A stretch of 64,000 bases of DNA from Mercenaria mercenaria (GCF_021730395.1 NC_069368.1:16572001-16636000), one strand, 5' to 3'; shown: positions 35,253-47,794, numbered from the stretch's first letter. Program-made: numbers and translations. The notes: a model not told the origin generated them from the sequence alone.

Positions 35253-36989
35253 AAAGTATGTCGACGACTATCGTGCGCGCCTGGTATGATGCTTTCCAAA
35301 GACAAGTGCACTCCTCTTTATAAGAAAATGGTGTATTCAGATAACGATGTTGTGTTTGGACTCCGGTTTAATCTTCTTCCTACACATGCTACTAAAAGTC
35401 TTGGATGGGTTCATCTTGGGATGTTGGCCCAGTCGGTTCTAAATGAATTCTACTCAAAACTGATTCTGTTGTACACAACATATAGCGCAAATCTATGTGC
35501 TTTTAACGCCTACGTGAAGCTTGAACAAAGTCTTGAAAATACAGTTATTTCAATGAAAGAAGAAAATTTAACGGATATTATGACATTCGTTTCTTATCTG
35601 GCTATTGTAGTGGATTTCAGCTTTGAAGAGATAAGAAATATTTCCGCGACCCTAGAGGAAATGGCGGCGCTTTTTGCAACACACGATTATTATGCCCAAT
35701 ATCTTGTCCAGTACCAACCAGATGATTTAGAAATGCCAACAAAATATAATTACAATGTCAGTGACGAATTTGTAAAAACTGTAGATGAACTTGATCTAGA
35801 CCCTTTTCAGTATACAATGATTTTAGGCGGTCAGAATGATCCTGAAGATGGATTAGGAATCGTGTTATTTCACGAGGATTTTTTGGCACCTGAAGAAAGA
35901 TGTGAATCTACATTATCAATTCAGCCAAATCCTTTTTGTGCCTGTATAGAACTTAACCGCAACGAATTTAATATAGATATTGCTAACAGAAGAATTAAAA
36001 CTGACGGTTTCTCTGACATGTCGTCCTTAGACTTGACGTTCTCAAAGATTTTGTCTTCTAAAAATGCAGGAGCCGTACTGGTTTGTTCTGATGAGTATTT
36101 TTCGCAGTTACCTTCAGAAGAAATTCCCGAAGTTAATGACCAGTTGGTTCTTTTGACTATCATTTGTCTAGTTTGTTCTATCATATCCCTTTTATTGACC
36201 TTTGTAATCTATTCTATGCTGCCTAGTTTAAGAACTCTTCCTGGATTGAATAACATGGCTCTAGTCTTTCACCTTTTCCTTGCACATACGTTGGCTTTGG
36301 TAATTGCTGTAACAGACATAAACGTGCAATGGATTTGTTCTGCAGTGGGCGTTCTTCTCCACTACACTCTGCTGTCCAGTTTCCTATGGATGTTCATCTG
36401 TACCTTTCATATGGCGACTGTTTTCGGAAAGATAAAAGATAGACCTGGCCCTGTTCATACCTACAAATTTTTTCATTACTTGATATTTACTGAAGTAATA
36501 TCTGCTCTTCTGATAGTATCTAACATTGTTGTCGCCCTTATTTCAAGCAAGCACTCTACTGGATTTGGCTACGGTGGTTCTAGCTGCTATATTCGAGACT
36601 CGAACATGATTCTCTTATTTGTTGCCGTCCCGCTTGGTCTTGTTCTCACGGCCAACTTTGGTATGTTTGTTTATGTCATTTGGATCGTTGCCCGCTTACC
36701 AGACATGGCAAAACATAGTAACCACGAACGGCACAATATAACGATATTTTTCAAGCTATCTACTCTAACTGGTATCACATGGGTATTTGGATTCTTATAT
36801 CAGTTCTTTGACATACTTCTTTTTGCCTATGCCTATATAGTTCTCAATGCTGGCCAGGGCGTGTTTATCATGTTTTCGTTTGTACTGAATAAACGAGTGT
36901 TCTTCATGTTACGCGCTAAGAGCCACGCGAAAGAAAATGGCCGCTCGGATGAAACGACTCGGCAAGTCCATGTTTCAGTTGTCTCTTAA
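35253..36989 (+). CDS. Receptor gene 1, exon 2: stalk and 7TM bundle
   Basis: Starts at acceptor ACAG|AAAGTATGTCG, giving KVCRRLSCAPGM and so joining exon 1 (...DPLK) in frame; 578 residues. First comes an extracellular stalk of about 300 residues, then seven membrane segments at about residues 635-885 of the full protein. Family-B features: RTLPGLNNMAL at TM2, TM3 Cys (ICSAVG) that can bond with ECL2 Cys (YGGSSCY), KLSTLTGITWVFG at TM6 and LNAGQGVFIMFSF at TM7. No GPS/GAIN cleavage motif (C-x-W) is seen, so it is nearer Methuselah/secretin-like receptors than classical adhesion GPCRs. The stop codon lies in a TTAA that is the target site of a MITE. Signalling through a G protein is inferred from the fold; ligand and tissue are unknown. 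Confidence 0.88.
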   Translation, partial: KVCRRLSCAPGMMLSKDKCTPLYKKMVYSDNDVVFGLRFNLLPTHATKSLGWVHLGMLAQSVLNEFYSKLILLYTTYSANLCAFNAYVKLEQSLENTVISMKEENLTDIMTFVSYLAIVVDFSFEEIRNISATLEEMAALFATHDYYAQYLVQYQPDDLEMPTKYNYNVSDEFVKTVDELDLDPFQYTMILGGQNDPEDGLGIVLFHEDFLAPEERCESTLSIQPNPFCACIELNRNEFNIDIANRRIKTDGFSDMSSLDLTFSKILSSKNAGAVLVCSDEYFSQLPSEEIPEVNDQLVLLTIICLVCSIISLLLTFVIYSMLPSLRTLPGLNNMALVFHLFLAHTLALVIAVTDINVQWICSAVGVLLHYTLLSSFLWMFICTFHMATVFGKIKDRPGPVHTYKFFHYLIFTEVISALLIVSNIVVALISSKHSTGFGYGGSSCYIRDSNMILLFVAVPLGLVLTANFGMFVYVIWIVARLPDMAKHSNHERHNITIFFKLSTLTGITWVFGFLYQFFDILLFAYAYIVLNAGQGVFIMFSFVLNKRVFFMLRAKSHAKENGRSDETTRQVHVSVVS

Positions 36990-37158
36990 CCCTTACCCTG
37001 CTAAATTTCTAAAATGGACTGGTCCATCATTTAATTTGGGCAATACCATTTATTATTTGAAGGGATCTTTACTGACAATTTATTGACTGAATGCGCAGGC
37101 TGATCTTGGTCTGCACCGGTCGCAAAAGTGGAATCACTTGCCGTCAGCAGGCTAAAGG
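36990..37158. mobile_element. MITE inserted at the gene 1 stop codon
   Basis: 169 bp, starts CCCTTACCCTGCTAAATTTC and ends CAGCAGGCTAAAGG (partial inverse); contains ACTGACTGAATGCGCAGGC-type MITE blocks also seen at 5850-6015 and 48195-48520. Target duplication TTAA at 36986-36989, TTGA (one change) at 37159-37162. The third unit has the empty site CTCTTAAAGATAACC at 60594. Confidence 0.85.
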
Positions 37159-37267
37159 TTGAAGATAACCAGTGCCTGTCTTTCATTAAATATTTTTTTC
37201 ATGAGATATTAACTTCAATTCTAGAAACTCTTATTCAAATATATTTAATAAGGTTGGAATTTAAAAC

Positions 37268-37435
37268 GGGAGAGGTGGCCTAGTGGTTAAGGTGTTGGCC
37301 GCTCAAGCCGGGGGTCGCGTGTTCGAGCCCCACTGGGGTCACGACAATGCCTTCTCATTTGACACCAGTACTGGGTTTTTCAGGAAGCGTACTCGAGAGA
37401 GCTTAAAGCTTTTACACTATCGAGCTAAAATAAAT
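37268..37435 (+). mobile_element. tRNA-derived SINE
   Basis: Head GGTGGCCTAGTGGTTAAGG (A box) ... GTGTTCGAGCCCC (B box), body CACCAGTACTGGGTTTTTCAGG. Absent from the matching place downstream of the third unit (about 60690), so it was inserted after the duplication or lost there. Confidence 0.8.
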
Positions 37436-37929
37436 TAGTATAAACAAATAAGGTGGGCAGTGGTCATTCTTCAATACAAAATTTATCTGTGAATTTGTAA
37501 TAACTGTATTCATATACTTCTAAATGTGCAGATCGTACTGGTAAACAGGCTTACTTTGGTGATTTAAAAATAAACTACCAACCGTTTGATTTTGTTAGCA
37601 ATTTTGAAGTATAAGGTGGACAGTCATTAATTTACGAATTCGAGCATTTTTCTTCTTGAGATAAACGAAATTCGACTAAAATGATATTTTGTTCACGTGT
37701 TTTCGGGACGGAACTCGACAATGTCTTCGAGATAGATATAACTTTGAGTAAAGCGAGTTGAAGATACCGAATTTTAACTGTATATGTTGTTTATCTGAAC
37801 AATTTCAGTTATATGGTAATTATGATCCGGCTGTTTTGGGAGACAACGCGTATTTGTTGTTCAGTTCTTTCAATATTGGGCGTTAAGCTTTTCTCCACTT
37901 TAATTGTGTTTGACGGAACATTTTTATTG

Positions 37930-38176
37930 TATTTGTTGTGTTTAACTTCGCACCGAAACAATTATAGGTCATATGGCGACCTTCAAGCTTTTGACTGTGG
38001 TGAAAGACCCCAGGTGCCCCTCCGTGCATTATTTCACCACGGGTGGGCACCAGGGTAAAACCACCGGCTTCCTCACATAAAAAAATCAATGCCCCCAGTG
38101 AGGCTCGAGCCCACATCGGCGAGGGGCAAACGATTTGAAGCCAACGACTTTAACAACTCGGCCTCGGAGTTCCCCT
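37930..38176 (-). mobile_element. tRNA-derived SINE, same family as 59274-59549
   Basis: On the minus strand, head with GAGGCCGAGTTGTTAAAG and B-box-like GGGCTCGAGCC (diverged), body with CACCCGTGG...GGGGCACCTGGGGTC and tail GTCGCCATATGACCTA. The flank GTGTTTGACGGAAC is also at 61172, where the SINE is absent. Confidence 0.75.
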
Positions 38177-39296
38177 TGACTAAATGGATTAAAACCCCTA
38201 TGATATGCTTCTTACAAATCCTCGGGACTTTACTGTAGTGACGTGCTGATTAATAAAACAATCATTAATAAAATATCCGTTAGATGGTCGACAATATTTT
38301 GTATTGTTTCTTAATTTTGATGTATTAATAATGCTTTAAAATACACTGCATTTAGTAAAACTGCTATCCTTAACTATTAGTACAGTCTACTCGGGTATTC
38401 CGAATCAGTCTCAAATTGGGTCAGTCTAAACATTTCACAGCAGCTGATGATGACAACAAATGCCTCGAAAAAAACTAGGAAACGGTTTTGTCTGTAAATT
38501 AAAAGTATCAGATTAAACAGCCAAATGTTATTGTTTCAAGTGATAAAAACAATATAATTATGTCGTATAGTGACTCGAGATGCCAATCTTTGCCAAGAAA
38601 ATAAAGAGCTGCTCTCTTCAAGAGAAGCTTGCTTTATTGTCCGGTGATGTACTTAAATAAATAATGCATGAATGTTATGTACCTTATATAATTATTACAC
38701 TGTAGATAAATAAATTCTGAAATATGTGTTAAAAAAATTGTTAATTTAAACAAAAATCATCCAATATAGTGTATTTCAAAACAAAATCCATCACTATTAC
38801 TCAATTCATTTGAAAACGTCTTGAACTCATGTCAGAAGTACATGTTACTATGTTTTACACTGAATAATTGTTTCAGTGTTGAAATTGTAGTAATTAAAAT
38901 TTACAGTGTTTATTATTCAATTAACCTAAACTTATTGTTTTCTAAAATCCGAACGATCATAAAGTTGACATATCATTCAGGTGCCTGTTTTACGAAAGTA
39001 GTATCCGTAGGTAGACATCTACATGTAGGAATGAGTAGCAGCAATATTTAGTGATAATGACTCGAATTAGCCGACAAATTTAAATATATTGCAAAGTAAG
39101 CGATAATTTATTAGTCATATAAAAAATGTATTTTTATTTGTAATTTAATGATCTATTCACGAATATATAAAATGATATTGTACATATTGAAGCATTAGTT
39201 CCATTTCAATTTTATGAAAAGTTGATCGAAATATCCGAGTACATTGTATACATGTTTAGAATTAAGGCAACTGACACATTCCTGTGTAGTGTGTTA

Positions 39297-39430
39297 AAAA
39301 GTCAAAATCGTCCAGAATTGTTGAATCTGACTCCCGTCATAAAAGTCAAAATCGTCCAAAATTGTTGAATCTAACTTCCGTCATAAAAGTCAAAATCGTC
39401 CAAAATTGTTGAATCTGACTTCCTTCAAGG
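39297..39430 (+). repeat. Three tandem copies of a 44-bp unit
   Basis: AAAGTCAAAATCGTCCA(A/G)AATTGTTGAATCT(G/A)ACT(T/C)CC, three copies nearly identical, so recent. Not present in the homologous flank of the third unit. Confidence 0.9.
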
Positions 39431-40093
39431 TGAAATAACAACCAGGAATTTTCTTGTACCGATGAATCAACGAAGATATTTTTTCTGATTTCATCAAATA
39501 TTACTTAATTGCTTCTACATCTGTCTTCAGGCACTTAATGTTGCTTCTCTTGATATATTTACCAGAGGATTTTTGTTTCTTATGTACTATGCTGTTTGAT
39601 ACTATCATGTGTGTAATTTATTAACCTGGCATGGTCAACGTTCTTAGACTGTTCCATAACTTTGGAACATGAATGAGATTTTGAACGATTAAGCCAATAA
39701 CCAGTTAAGGCACGTGTACATTTGCCTCTGACCATTACAATGCGGTGGCCCACAGTGAATTTTCCCTAAGTAAAAAAAAAGTTTATTATAATGAATTATA
39801 AAACTGTCATAAATGCAGAAGGTTGCATAATAATTTAATTTCTGTTTTTGAAAATATACCAATGTTTGGATGATGGAGAGGACACAAGTAACATGATATG
39901 CATTGAAAATATGTATGCCTATCACGTATCGTCCATATTTTTGTGTTTACCATATTGAAAGTAAAATCAAATCTCTTTGAATCCCTTCATATCTAATTAA
40001 TACTTTTTAAAACACGGTTGTGATGTAATCCTTTGTTAGTTTTGTCCATTATATAGGTTATTGTACCGATACCGCTCTATACACACGATTATT

Positions 40094-40194
40094 TTACTAT
40101 ACCTGTCCATTATTAACCTGTAACTGTCCATTCTTAAAATACTGGATACTTTAAGAATGGACAGGTACAGGTTAATAATGGACAGGTATAGTAA
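40094..40194. repeat. Near-perfect hairpin, arms about 45 bp
   Basis: TTACTATACCTGTCCATTAT is mirrored by ATAATGGACAGGTATAGTAA, with an internal repeat of CTGTCCATT. Loop about 11 bases. Confidence 0.85.
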
Positions 40195-40507
40195 CAACCT
40201 TGTACGTTGAGAGGTGCGAGTACATCAACCTATGAAATTCGAAAGTTTCGAAATATAAACTGCCTTGCTTATTTTTTTTTTATTTTTTTTTTTCAAACTT
40301 TGTAGCTGCAATAAAAAAAACCTGAAGGGAAACGCATGATTTTAACCCAAATCGGCCCACAAATTATCAGTCAAACGAAAATCAAACAATGTGCCAAAAG
40401 TAAATCTTCAACCGTTAGAAATCGCAATAGAAAAGTATCGCAGATATACACCTTATATGGCATTTTCAGTCGAAAATAGATGATTATAGGCAACGTAATA
40501 TAAAAAC

Positions 40508-42435
40508 AAGAACTGTCGGAGGACAGCAACGCTCGACTACTTAACAGTCTTGTCAATTGAATGAATATTAAAGTCGAAAAGGGGGCATCTTTTTGTAAAA
40601 TTGCAAAAAGGTTAATGGAACCTGTGCAAAGCATATCAGCTCATGACAATGGACAATTGTGCAAGTTTCAATCCATTCTATTAGAAGGTACCGAGAGATT
40701 CCAGCTTACATACAAAAAAAACCCCAACAACTGCTTAGTCGAAAAAAAATGCATAATTTTGTAAAAATGCAATGTAGAGTTATGACTCCTAAGCACTGCA
40801 TATCAGATCATCACAGTGGACAAGTGTGTGACGTTTTGATCCATTTCCATTAGTAGGTACTGAAATGCCAGGTTACATATAAAACCTTAATCAAAAAATT
40901 CTAAGTCGTAATAGGGGCAAAGTTTTATTCAAAAGCAAAACAGAGTTATGGGACCTATGCAGTGTAAGCCAATTTATCACTGTGAATAAGGTTCATGTAA
41001 AGTGTTTTGAAACCGCCCCTCAGGTGAATTTTTGTTTTATATTTTTAGGCATCATAGATCTTTGCTTTTCATAAAATGTATACCAAACTGTTCAGAATAA
41101 GTGTGTGTGTGTGTGTTGTGTGTTCGGGTTTAACGTTTTTTTCAAATTTTTTCAGTCATATAAACGACGGTGTCTACTTGTAGCAGTGAGCACAATGCCC
41201 AACTTTATAGTGCTGCCTCACTGGAATATCACGCCGTAGACACGTGGCATGATACCCCACCCAGTCACATTATACTGACACCGAGCTGACAAGTCCTAGC
41301 ATTATCCTCTTAATGCTGAGCGGCAAGCGAGTACCATTTTTACGTCTTTGGTATGACGCGGCCGGGGATCGAACCCACGACCTCCCGCACTCGAAGCGGA
41401 CGCTCTACCACTAGGCCACCGAGGCGGTATTCAGAATAAGTAGAAGTGTCTTTCAAGAGAAGAGTTATATTTGGAATAATAAATTTTCTCTAACTAGTAT
41501 ATCACATGTACTTTGCCCGTCTACATTCTGTTTTGTAGAAAATATCAAACTTTTTTTTTCAAAAATTTTGACATTATGTCTGTACTTATTGTGTGCCTAG
41601 CATATTTCTCCAGGTACTCCCAGTGTTGAAAATGTTAAAAACATGTACATTTCAAACGTTGCAAAAATTGCAAAATGAAAGTGAAAGTAGAGCTGTCAAA
41701 TTGACAAAATAGTGTTATGTTCAAGAAAATATGTAAGTTAACCATATTTCATTACTGGGAGTACCCAGATAAATATGTTGCACACACAACCAAAACAAAC
41801 TTAAAGAAAAATACGTTTGAAAAAGAAGTTTGATATTTTCTACAAATCAGAACGTTGACAGCCGAGGTGCATGTGATATTAAACAGAATACACATTTCCA
41901 AACATTCTTACCTTGAATAAAGTATTTCCTACTTACTCTGAACATTTCAGTATATTTATTATAAATGGTAATGGTCTACGAGATATAAATTTTCAAAATA
42001 TTCACCCGAGTGATGGTCTCCAAACTGCCAAACACTTTTGATGAATCTTAACCAAATCGGGACGCCGACGCGGACGCAGACTCATAGATGAAATAAAAAA
42101 ATGGAAAACCACAGGTCGCCAAACACGATTTAAACGAAATTGTTGCAGGCTCGGTTTGCTTGAACCTGTTCATGGACGGTAGTGGAAATGCTAGTTACCG
42201 CCCACGCCCTCTAGCCCCGGGTTGAGCAGAATTTAACATTTACACATGTTATAAGTATCAGAATCATCCATAGATGTGTTCATACGGCGGTGCACATGGA
42301 ACCTTCATTGATGCACAATGTGCAATTCCATGAAAAGCGGATACAATAATGGTTGGGCCCTACACGAGAAAACAATGGGCAGAAATAACAAACTAGAGTC
42401 CAAAGCTCTACCTATTCTTTGAATAGTCGAGCTAA
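40508..42435 (+). mobile_element. Tandem-core element (pearl/Helentron-like) with nested SINE
   Basis: Opens AAGAACTGTCGGAGGACAGC...CTCGACTACT, has degenerate core units (TTATGACTCCTAAGC..., TTATGGGACCTATGC...), a GACGCCGACGCGGACGC run at 42061-42077, and closes GAATAGTCGAGCTAAAAA at 42435. A SINE is inserted at about 41100-41432. Confidence 0.65.
41100..41432 (-). mobile_element. tRNA-derived SINE with (AC)n tail
   Basis: On the minus strand: head CCTCGGTGGCCTAGTGGTAG (A box) ... GTGGGTTCGATCCCC (B box), body GCGTCATACCAAAGACG... and a 3' end ACGTTAAACCCGAACACAC followed by ACAC repeats. The head could pass for a tRNA, but the body and tail mark a SINE; similar tRNA-SINEs are widespread in bivalves. 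Confidence 0.85.
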
Positions 42436-42589
42436 AAACATGATTTTCCTTTCTTTTTCAAATGCTGCAGACCTATCTTTTTCATGCAGTGTTCGTGTAA
42501 AATTGGTTAATTTTTTGCCATAACTGACATTTGATGTAGTCCTACCCAGAAATATTCAATTTAGTCTTTCTCCTACAAAGACAAAACAA

Positions 42590-42591
42590 AA

Positions 42592-42624
<33 letters not shown>

Positions 42625-42658
42625 AATAACAAAAAAAAAAAAACAACAACAAAAAAAA
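42590..42658 (+). repeat. Poly-A/A-rich simple sequence
   Basis: Almost pure A with a few C. May be a retroposon tail or slippage; the minus-strand frame rich in Phe here is an artefact. Confidence 0.85.
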
Positions 42659-43313
42659 CCGTAAAGTTCCCTAAAGTTTTTTCTGCATGTTTCGGTATAA
42701 TGATGATTTTAATTTTACAATACAATTTTTTTGTAATAACAATGTTATTTATTGTTGTAATAACGAAATATTTTCTCGTCAAAACGAGGTACGAGTCATA
42801 ACTTGTAAATATCTCATATAATACGTATAATTTTCTTCTAATAAAATTGATAGAATATCTCATAATTACGAGATAAGAACGATTGTTTTATAATAATGCT
42901 ATAAAATACATAAATACATTTTAGAATGTCTTCACCTGGATCCGTGATTTATGTATAACTGTAAACTCAGCACGAACAAAGCATGGACAACTATTGATAC
43001 ATACATCGTATGGCCAAGTTAAATTTTACTTTTTGTAAAGGTACTTCAAATCATTCATAAATATGAAAAAACGAGATATGTTCGAAACTTTCCTAAGAAT
43101 CAGCACAGAATTTCGTTAGTGTTTAAAAAAAACTTTTAATTGCAAAACTATATTTATATGCAATCTAATTTAAACTCTATTGGACTTGGTATTTTTACTT
43201 AGCACAGGGACACAAATCAATGAATTGTATTTGCCTCAAAGAGGACAATATTAGAGACATTATAAAATATCACGACAATCTTGAATTTTTCGTGAGGACC
43301 GTGTTTTAAGTCA

Positions 43314-43393
43314 GAGAAAAGCCTCAAACTATCCATTAGTTGCGCCTCGATTTGTCCATTGTTTCACATAATGGACAGTTTGAGGTTTTTCTC
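43314..43393. repeat. Hairpin, arms about 25 bp
   Basis: GAGAAAAGCCTCAAACTATC pairs with ACAGTTTGAGGTTTTTCTC; lies just before the promoter block of gene 2. Confidence 0.75.
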
Positions 43394-43394
43394 C

Positions 43395-43718
43395 TTTACA
43401 TAAACTAGGATGAAGTATCATTAGACATGCGCACGTGCAATGTTTATTATACACTAAACGATAATAATCATGCTTCAATAGGTCACGTTTTTAGGTTTTC
43501 AATTAACGGCTCATATAAAATCAGATAAGTTCGATAAGTGAAAAGCTGCAATTAACCAGTCCATTAGTAAATCTTTATGATAAAGAGAAGTCCAATTATA
43601 TCATACTTTTTTATTAGGCCATATCAAACTGGAGCTATGTTCACCGTCACCGAGCTGGTAGACTGCCGGCTGTTTATTCGGGACTTTTCGCTGAAAACTT
43701 TAAAGAAACAACAGTGGT
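43395..43718 (+). promoter_or_regulatory. Putative promoter and non-coding first exon of receptor gene 2
   Basis: CACGTG (43432-43437) is followed 82 bp later by TATAAAA (43514-43520). The whole block recurs at 62725-62890 with the same order and almost the same spacing. Transcription would start about 43545. A donor-like ACAACAGTG|GTGAGT at 43718 would end a 5' UTR exon, to be joined to the ATG exon at 45273. CACGTG is an E-box for bHLH factors. Function is inferred from conservation between the two units. Confidence 0.5.
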
Positions 43719-45272
43719 GAGTTAAAAAGAGTGCTAATAACCACTCAAGGAATGTCATTGCCGTTTAATGAGTTGTTTATTATATACCTAAACACAATAG
43801 CGATTACCCGATTGCTTGAATTAGTGAATCATATAAAATATCGACGTTAAAGAATTCTTATCGCTGCGACACATTCGAAAATGATGTCATTCATCCCTGG
43901 CGGATCGATAAGAAGTTATAATGCCTGCTTCCATGTATTTTACCTGGGTTACAAGATTTTTCCTTTGATAAATTTGTTACCATTTATAGTAAGATATAAA
44001 ATGAAATAAAAAATGATCAATGATTGTCACTGTTTAAGCTGAACAAATTATTTGCTTAAATGAAAAGGAATCCTTTCCAAAACATTCGTCAATGCTTTAA
44101 GTGTAGACTTTCAGTTTATAAAAAAAGCCGTGTGTTTCCTGACAAGACCTTTCAACATAATTACCGCCGATATTTGACAAATTGAAGTGATCGCTTAAGA
44201 ATTTGTGTCTTCATAATACTTTTTTGTTAAAGTATGGAAATTCAGTGTCAATCAGTCTGAAATATCACCTTAGAAATTTTCATTTAATAACACTTCCTGA
44301 CTTACATGTATAATTCAAATTAATTGTGTCAATAAAATTACTTTTCTGACCAGTAATCAAAAGTGATATTCATATTTGGTTTATATTATTTCATTAAACG
44401 ATAAAATTCTATTTTGGTTTACTTTCATTTTATCCTCTATGCTCGATATGAAACAACATAACGAATTGAAATTTGCTCATCACCCAAAATACACTTATAT
44501 TTTATGTAATTATGTTTCCAAGAGAATTTTCTATTTCTGAATTTGTTATTACTCTGTAAAGATGTTTACTTTAAAGGACATGTAACTGGAAACAAATTTC
44601 TTGATACTATTTGGCCTGAACAAATTTACAAAGGCAATGCATCAGTGGACAGAAATGGATAAATGAAATGTTACAAGAGATTCGTAGGTTCCACATTTAA
44701 CGGAACCTTATTGATGAATGGAAATGTTTAAAGTTTAAAATAATTTGTCTTATTACTGTGATTGCATGGAACTATAACGCAGTAATACATATGGTGCTTC
44801 TATGGTAGTTCTGTACGTTCGGAATAAAAATATCGCCACCGTAGAATTTGACATAACCTCATTTTTCTTTAAACTAAAAGAGATACTAAGAAGGAATTTT
44901 GATCATTTTTTATAACAATTATTATATAACATATCGTCTATTACATAGTCATATAAAGTGATCATGAATAAGTCCATATCTTTAGTTTTGAGATATTTTT
45001 CCCTGGTGAAAGAGATCAAAGATTTTCAAGCTAATTGTAAGACATTAATGGAAATAAATTCACGTGTCAACATTTTTTTTTGTTTTAATTTTTTGATTGT
45101 TAGTGACATTATTGGTTTTTTATAAGTTTACATACGAAATGCCAAATATCCGTAAATCTATTTTCAATTTTTCATGCCTTCCCAAGGTTTCATCCTTTTT
45201 ATCCGGATAAATGACGTTTCGACAAACGTATAGAACTACCTTAACATTCATAGGTAAGACAGAAGTGTGAAG
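43719..45272. other. Probable 5' UTR intron and leader of gene 2
   Basis: No coding signal. 45110-45272 is conserved upstream of the third unit in two pieces (56610-56705 and 57600-57670), separated there by inserted DNA. Confidence 0.45.
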
Positions 45273-46274
45273 ATGTCAGAATATTCCTTATTTTTGGCAC
45301 TTGTGTTACTATGTGTTCAACATGTGAAGAGTTCAGATAAAAATGAGAGCAGAGACTTTATTCTCAAGAAAAGTGTGGAGGATTATGAAGCATTTTGCCC
45401 ATATACTGACCTTTGTTATCACCCAGCTCGCAAAAACATCACGCGGGCAGGTAATGGCACGCACGCTTGTTGTCACTCTTGTAACTGTGACGTCAGTTGC
45501 GGCACCGCATGTTGTCCGGACAAACCAGAACGGTTTTTAAATGAAACTGAAATTCTTAAATTAAAATCCGCCCCGGAACAATGTGTTTATGCACAGTTAC
45601 GGCCGTTCAGTTCAAACAAATTAAACGGGGTTCCGTTTAACATGATTGGAAATTGTCCAGTGGATTACACAAATGAATACATAAATGGAAAATGTTCACG
45701 GGAATATCATGAATTCAATTTTGGACAGGAAGACACTCAAACACTCATGCCTCTTTCATCTAATACAATGAATATTACTTTCAAAAATTATTACTGTGCT
45801 ATTTGCCATAATGTCGTAAATACAAATCTACAATTTTGGAACACAGAAATTGTATGTGCAAACAAAAAGAAATTATTACTATCAAATATATCTGAAATTC
45901 TTTTGAAGCTTTCGGAAGAACCTTGGTGTCAAGTTATATTCGAACCTTCATTTACGACGCAACGGTATGATGTGAAACGTTGTAGCGGTGTTATAGACAG
46001 ATGTAATGTAACCGGCAGCTGGTATCAGTATGACTACGCCCTGGAAACGGCCTGCATGTCGTATACGTCAGAGTATAAAGGCTTTAAAAACATACACTGT
46101 TTTCTTTGTAATGGAAATACATTAAAAGATGAAGACGGCATCTGTGAGCCTAATAGCAAACATCAAATTGACATCTCATTCCTGGCTCTTTTAGATTTTT
46201 ACGATTTAGACGGATCATCTTTACAGAGCAAGGTCACAAAATGCTCCAGTGGCTCAAAGTACGACCCACTTAAG
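45273..46274 (+). CDS. Receptor gene 2, exon 1: secreted Cys-rich ectodomain
   Basis: 334 codons from ATG 45273 (MSEYSLFLAL...); residues 1-20 are a signal peptide. An upstream GTG in frame at 45267 is not a plausible start. SMB-like cluster at residues 64-83 (CC..C.CD..C....CCPD), then KNYYCAIC and KNIHCFLC pairs and several N-glycosylation sites, aligned with gene 1 along the full exon. Ends CTTAAG|GTAAGA, phase 0, in the sequence SGSKYDPLK shared with gene 1 (SGSKFDPLK). Reading past the donor gives an unrelated short tail with a stop at 46364. Joined to 49940-51745 this makes a 935-residue receptor. Confidence 0.85.
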
Positions 46275-46611
46275 GTAAGATATTGCCCAAAAATAACAGG
46301 TTTTATTTTTGTAATATCTGATAAGTATAATATACTGAAGTCTAACATTATAGAAATACCTTAAATATTTGTAGTAATATGATGTTGATAAAATAGCCCT
46401 GTAAATATACCCAAGGTCTGTCAAGCCCACAGCCAGTAAGTTAAATTGAGGATTTATAGCGAAAATAATAATATATATTCAAGATTTAAATGCTATTTTG
46501 CGCACGTTTACATGGGTATAAATTATATTGGGACTTCTGTAAATCCATGAATCACTTTTTAATGTTGTATATCATTTTCTTGTCAATGAAATTACATTTT
46601 TCTTTTCTTTG

Positions 46612-46685
46612 AAAAAAAAAAAACACCAAAAAAACAAACAAAAAAAAAAAACAACAACAAAAAAAACACAAAAAACAACAACAAC
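46612..46685 (+). repeat. A-rich (AAC)n simple sequence
   Basis: Runs of A with interspersed C (AACAACAAC). Confidence 0.8.
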
Positions 46686-47339
46686 CGGCGTTTGTAGTCT
46701 TATTATCATCAGCAGCACACTGTAAAATATACGTCGCCAGAAATGAGGGGCATTGAGAGAAAAAGATCATATATGTTCAGTCATTACATACCTGTAAAAT
46801 TAAGTGTTTACTGGATGATAATGCATGATTAAGAAACCTAGGTAGGGCCTACGAGGTTTGTTCACATGAAATAAAGTCCCTTTTTTTTTGTTTCGCTATA
46901 ATTTTACTATATTGTTTTGAAATTACGTTCACAGAAACACTTGACACACTTTTTGTTCTATTTTAATCACTATCGAGAATGTCATTCATAAAACCCGCAG
47001 TAAGCGAGATTTTCGTGCAAAAGTACTATCGTAGTAGGGTTGTAGATTTTTTTTCCCACGATAACTGACCGTATTTTGGCATGGTCCATTAAATCCTGTC
47101 TGCGCATGTGTATTCAATATTGCTGTGTATACCTGTATTTTAGTGAGACTGACACTTATTTATTTTTTTTTTACCTTTCTCTTAACTTAACTTTTTTGAC
47201 ATCTGTAATTATCTGTAATTTTAAGGCGATTAGGATGTATTTATTTGCAAGATAATTCCATCTATCTGTAAACATTAACAATGTGCTTTGTTGATGACAA
47301 AATAACTGTCCCCATGTTCATTACAGAAAATTATCTTAT

Positions 47340-47450
47340 TGTAATATTGCTAACAAAAACCCACACTTTATTTACTTTATTCAGTCATACTGTTACACTA
47401 TGTGACCTGACTTAAATAAAAGTAATTGTTGTTGTTGTTGTTGTTGTTCA
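47340..47450 (+). repeat. Retroposon-like tail with (GTT)n
   Basis: ACTATGTGACCTGACTTAAATAAAAGTAATT followed by seven or more GTT units. The shape is that of a LINE or SINE 3' end, but the body is not recognisable. Confidence 0.4.
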
Positions 47451-47794
47451 ATAAATACGAACACTGGCGCTTTGTCCCCTTTTTGTGCCCGCAACAGTAA
47501 TTATTAGAATAGAACGACATCGCACAATGCAAAACTAGAGAATATTTGATAACTAATGCAAAGCGCTATCAGCTCAGTCAACGTTTTGATGTCTCAGTAA
47601 ATGTTAAGCCAATCGGTCATTCGATTTTAAAATGAATAACTGTTTAGCCAGGGTAGTCATATGTGGGCTTGCATAAAATGACGTCACAAAAACGTCTAGA
47701 CATCTAATCAAAACATTATCGAACTTAGGAAAACATCGACAGAAACTTTTTAATTACTGTAGAAGACAAAAGTTTTAGTTAACCTATCTTATTG

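Larger units (their letters stand above)
37163..43394. other. Spacer between receptor genes 1 and 2
   Basis: No further gene seen. 37190-39690 is conserved, minus insertions, at 60600-62400 downstream of the third unit. Holds SINEs at 37268 and 37930, a triple repeat at 39297, hairpins at 40094 and 43314, a tandem-core element at 40508 with a SINE inside, and a poly-A tract at 42590-42658. Confidence 0.6.

Noticed and set aside
42573-42863. 96-codon minus-strand frame rich in Phe
   Set aside because: Product of the poly-A tract at 42590-42658.
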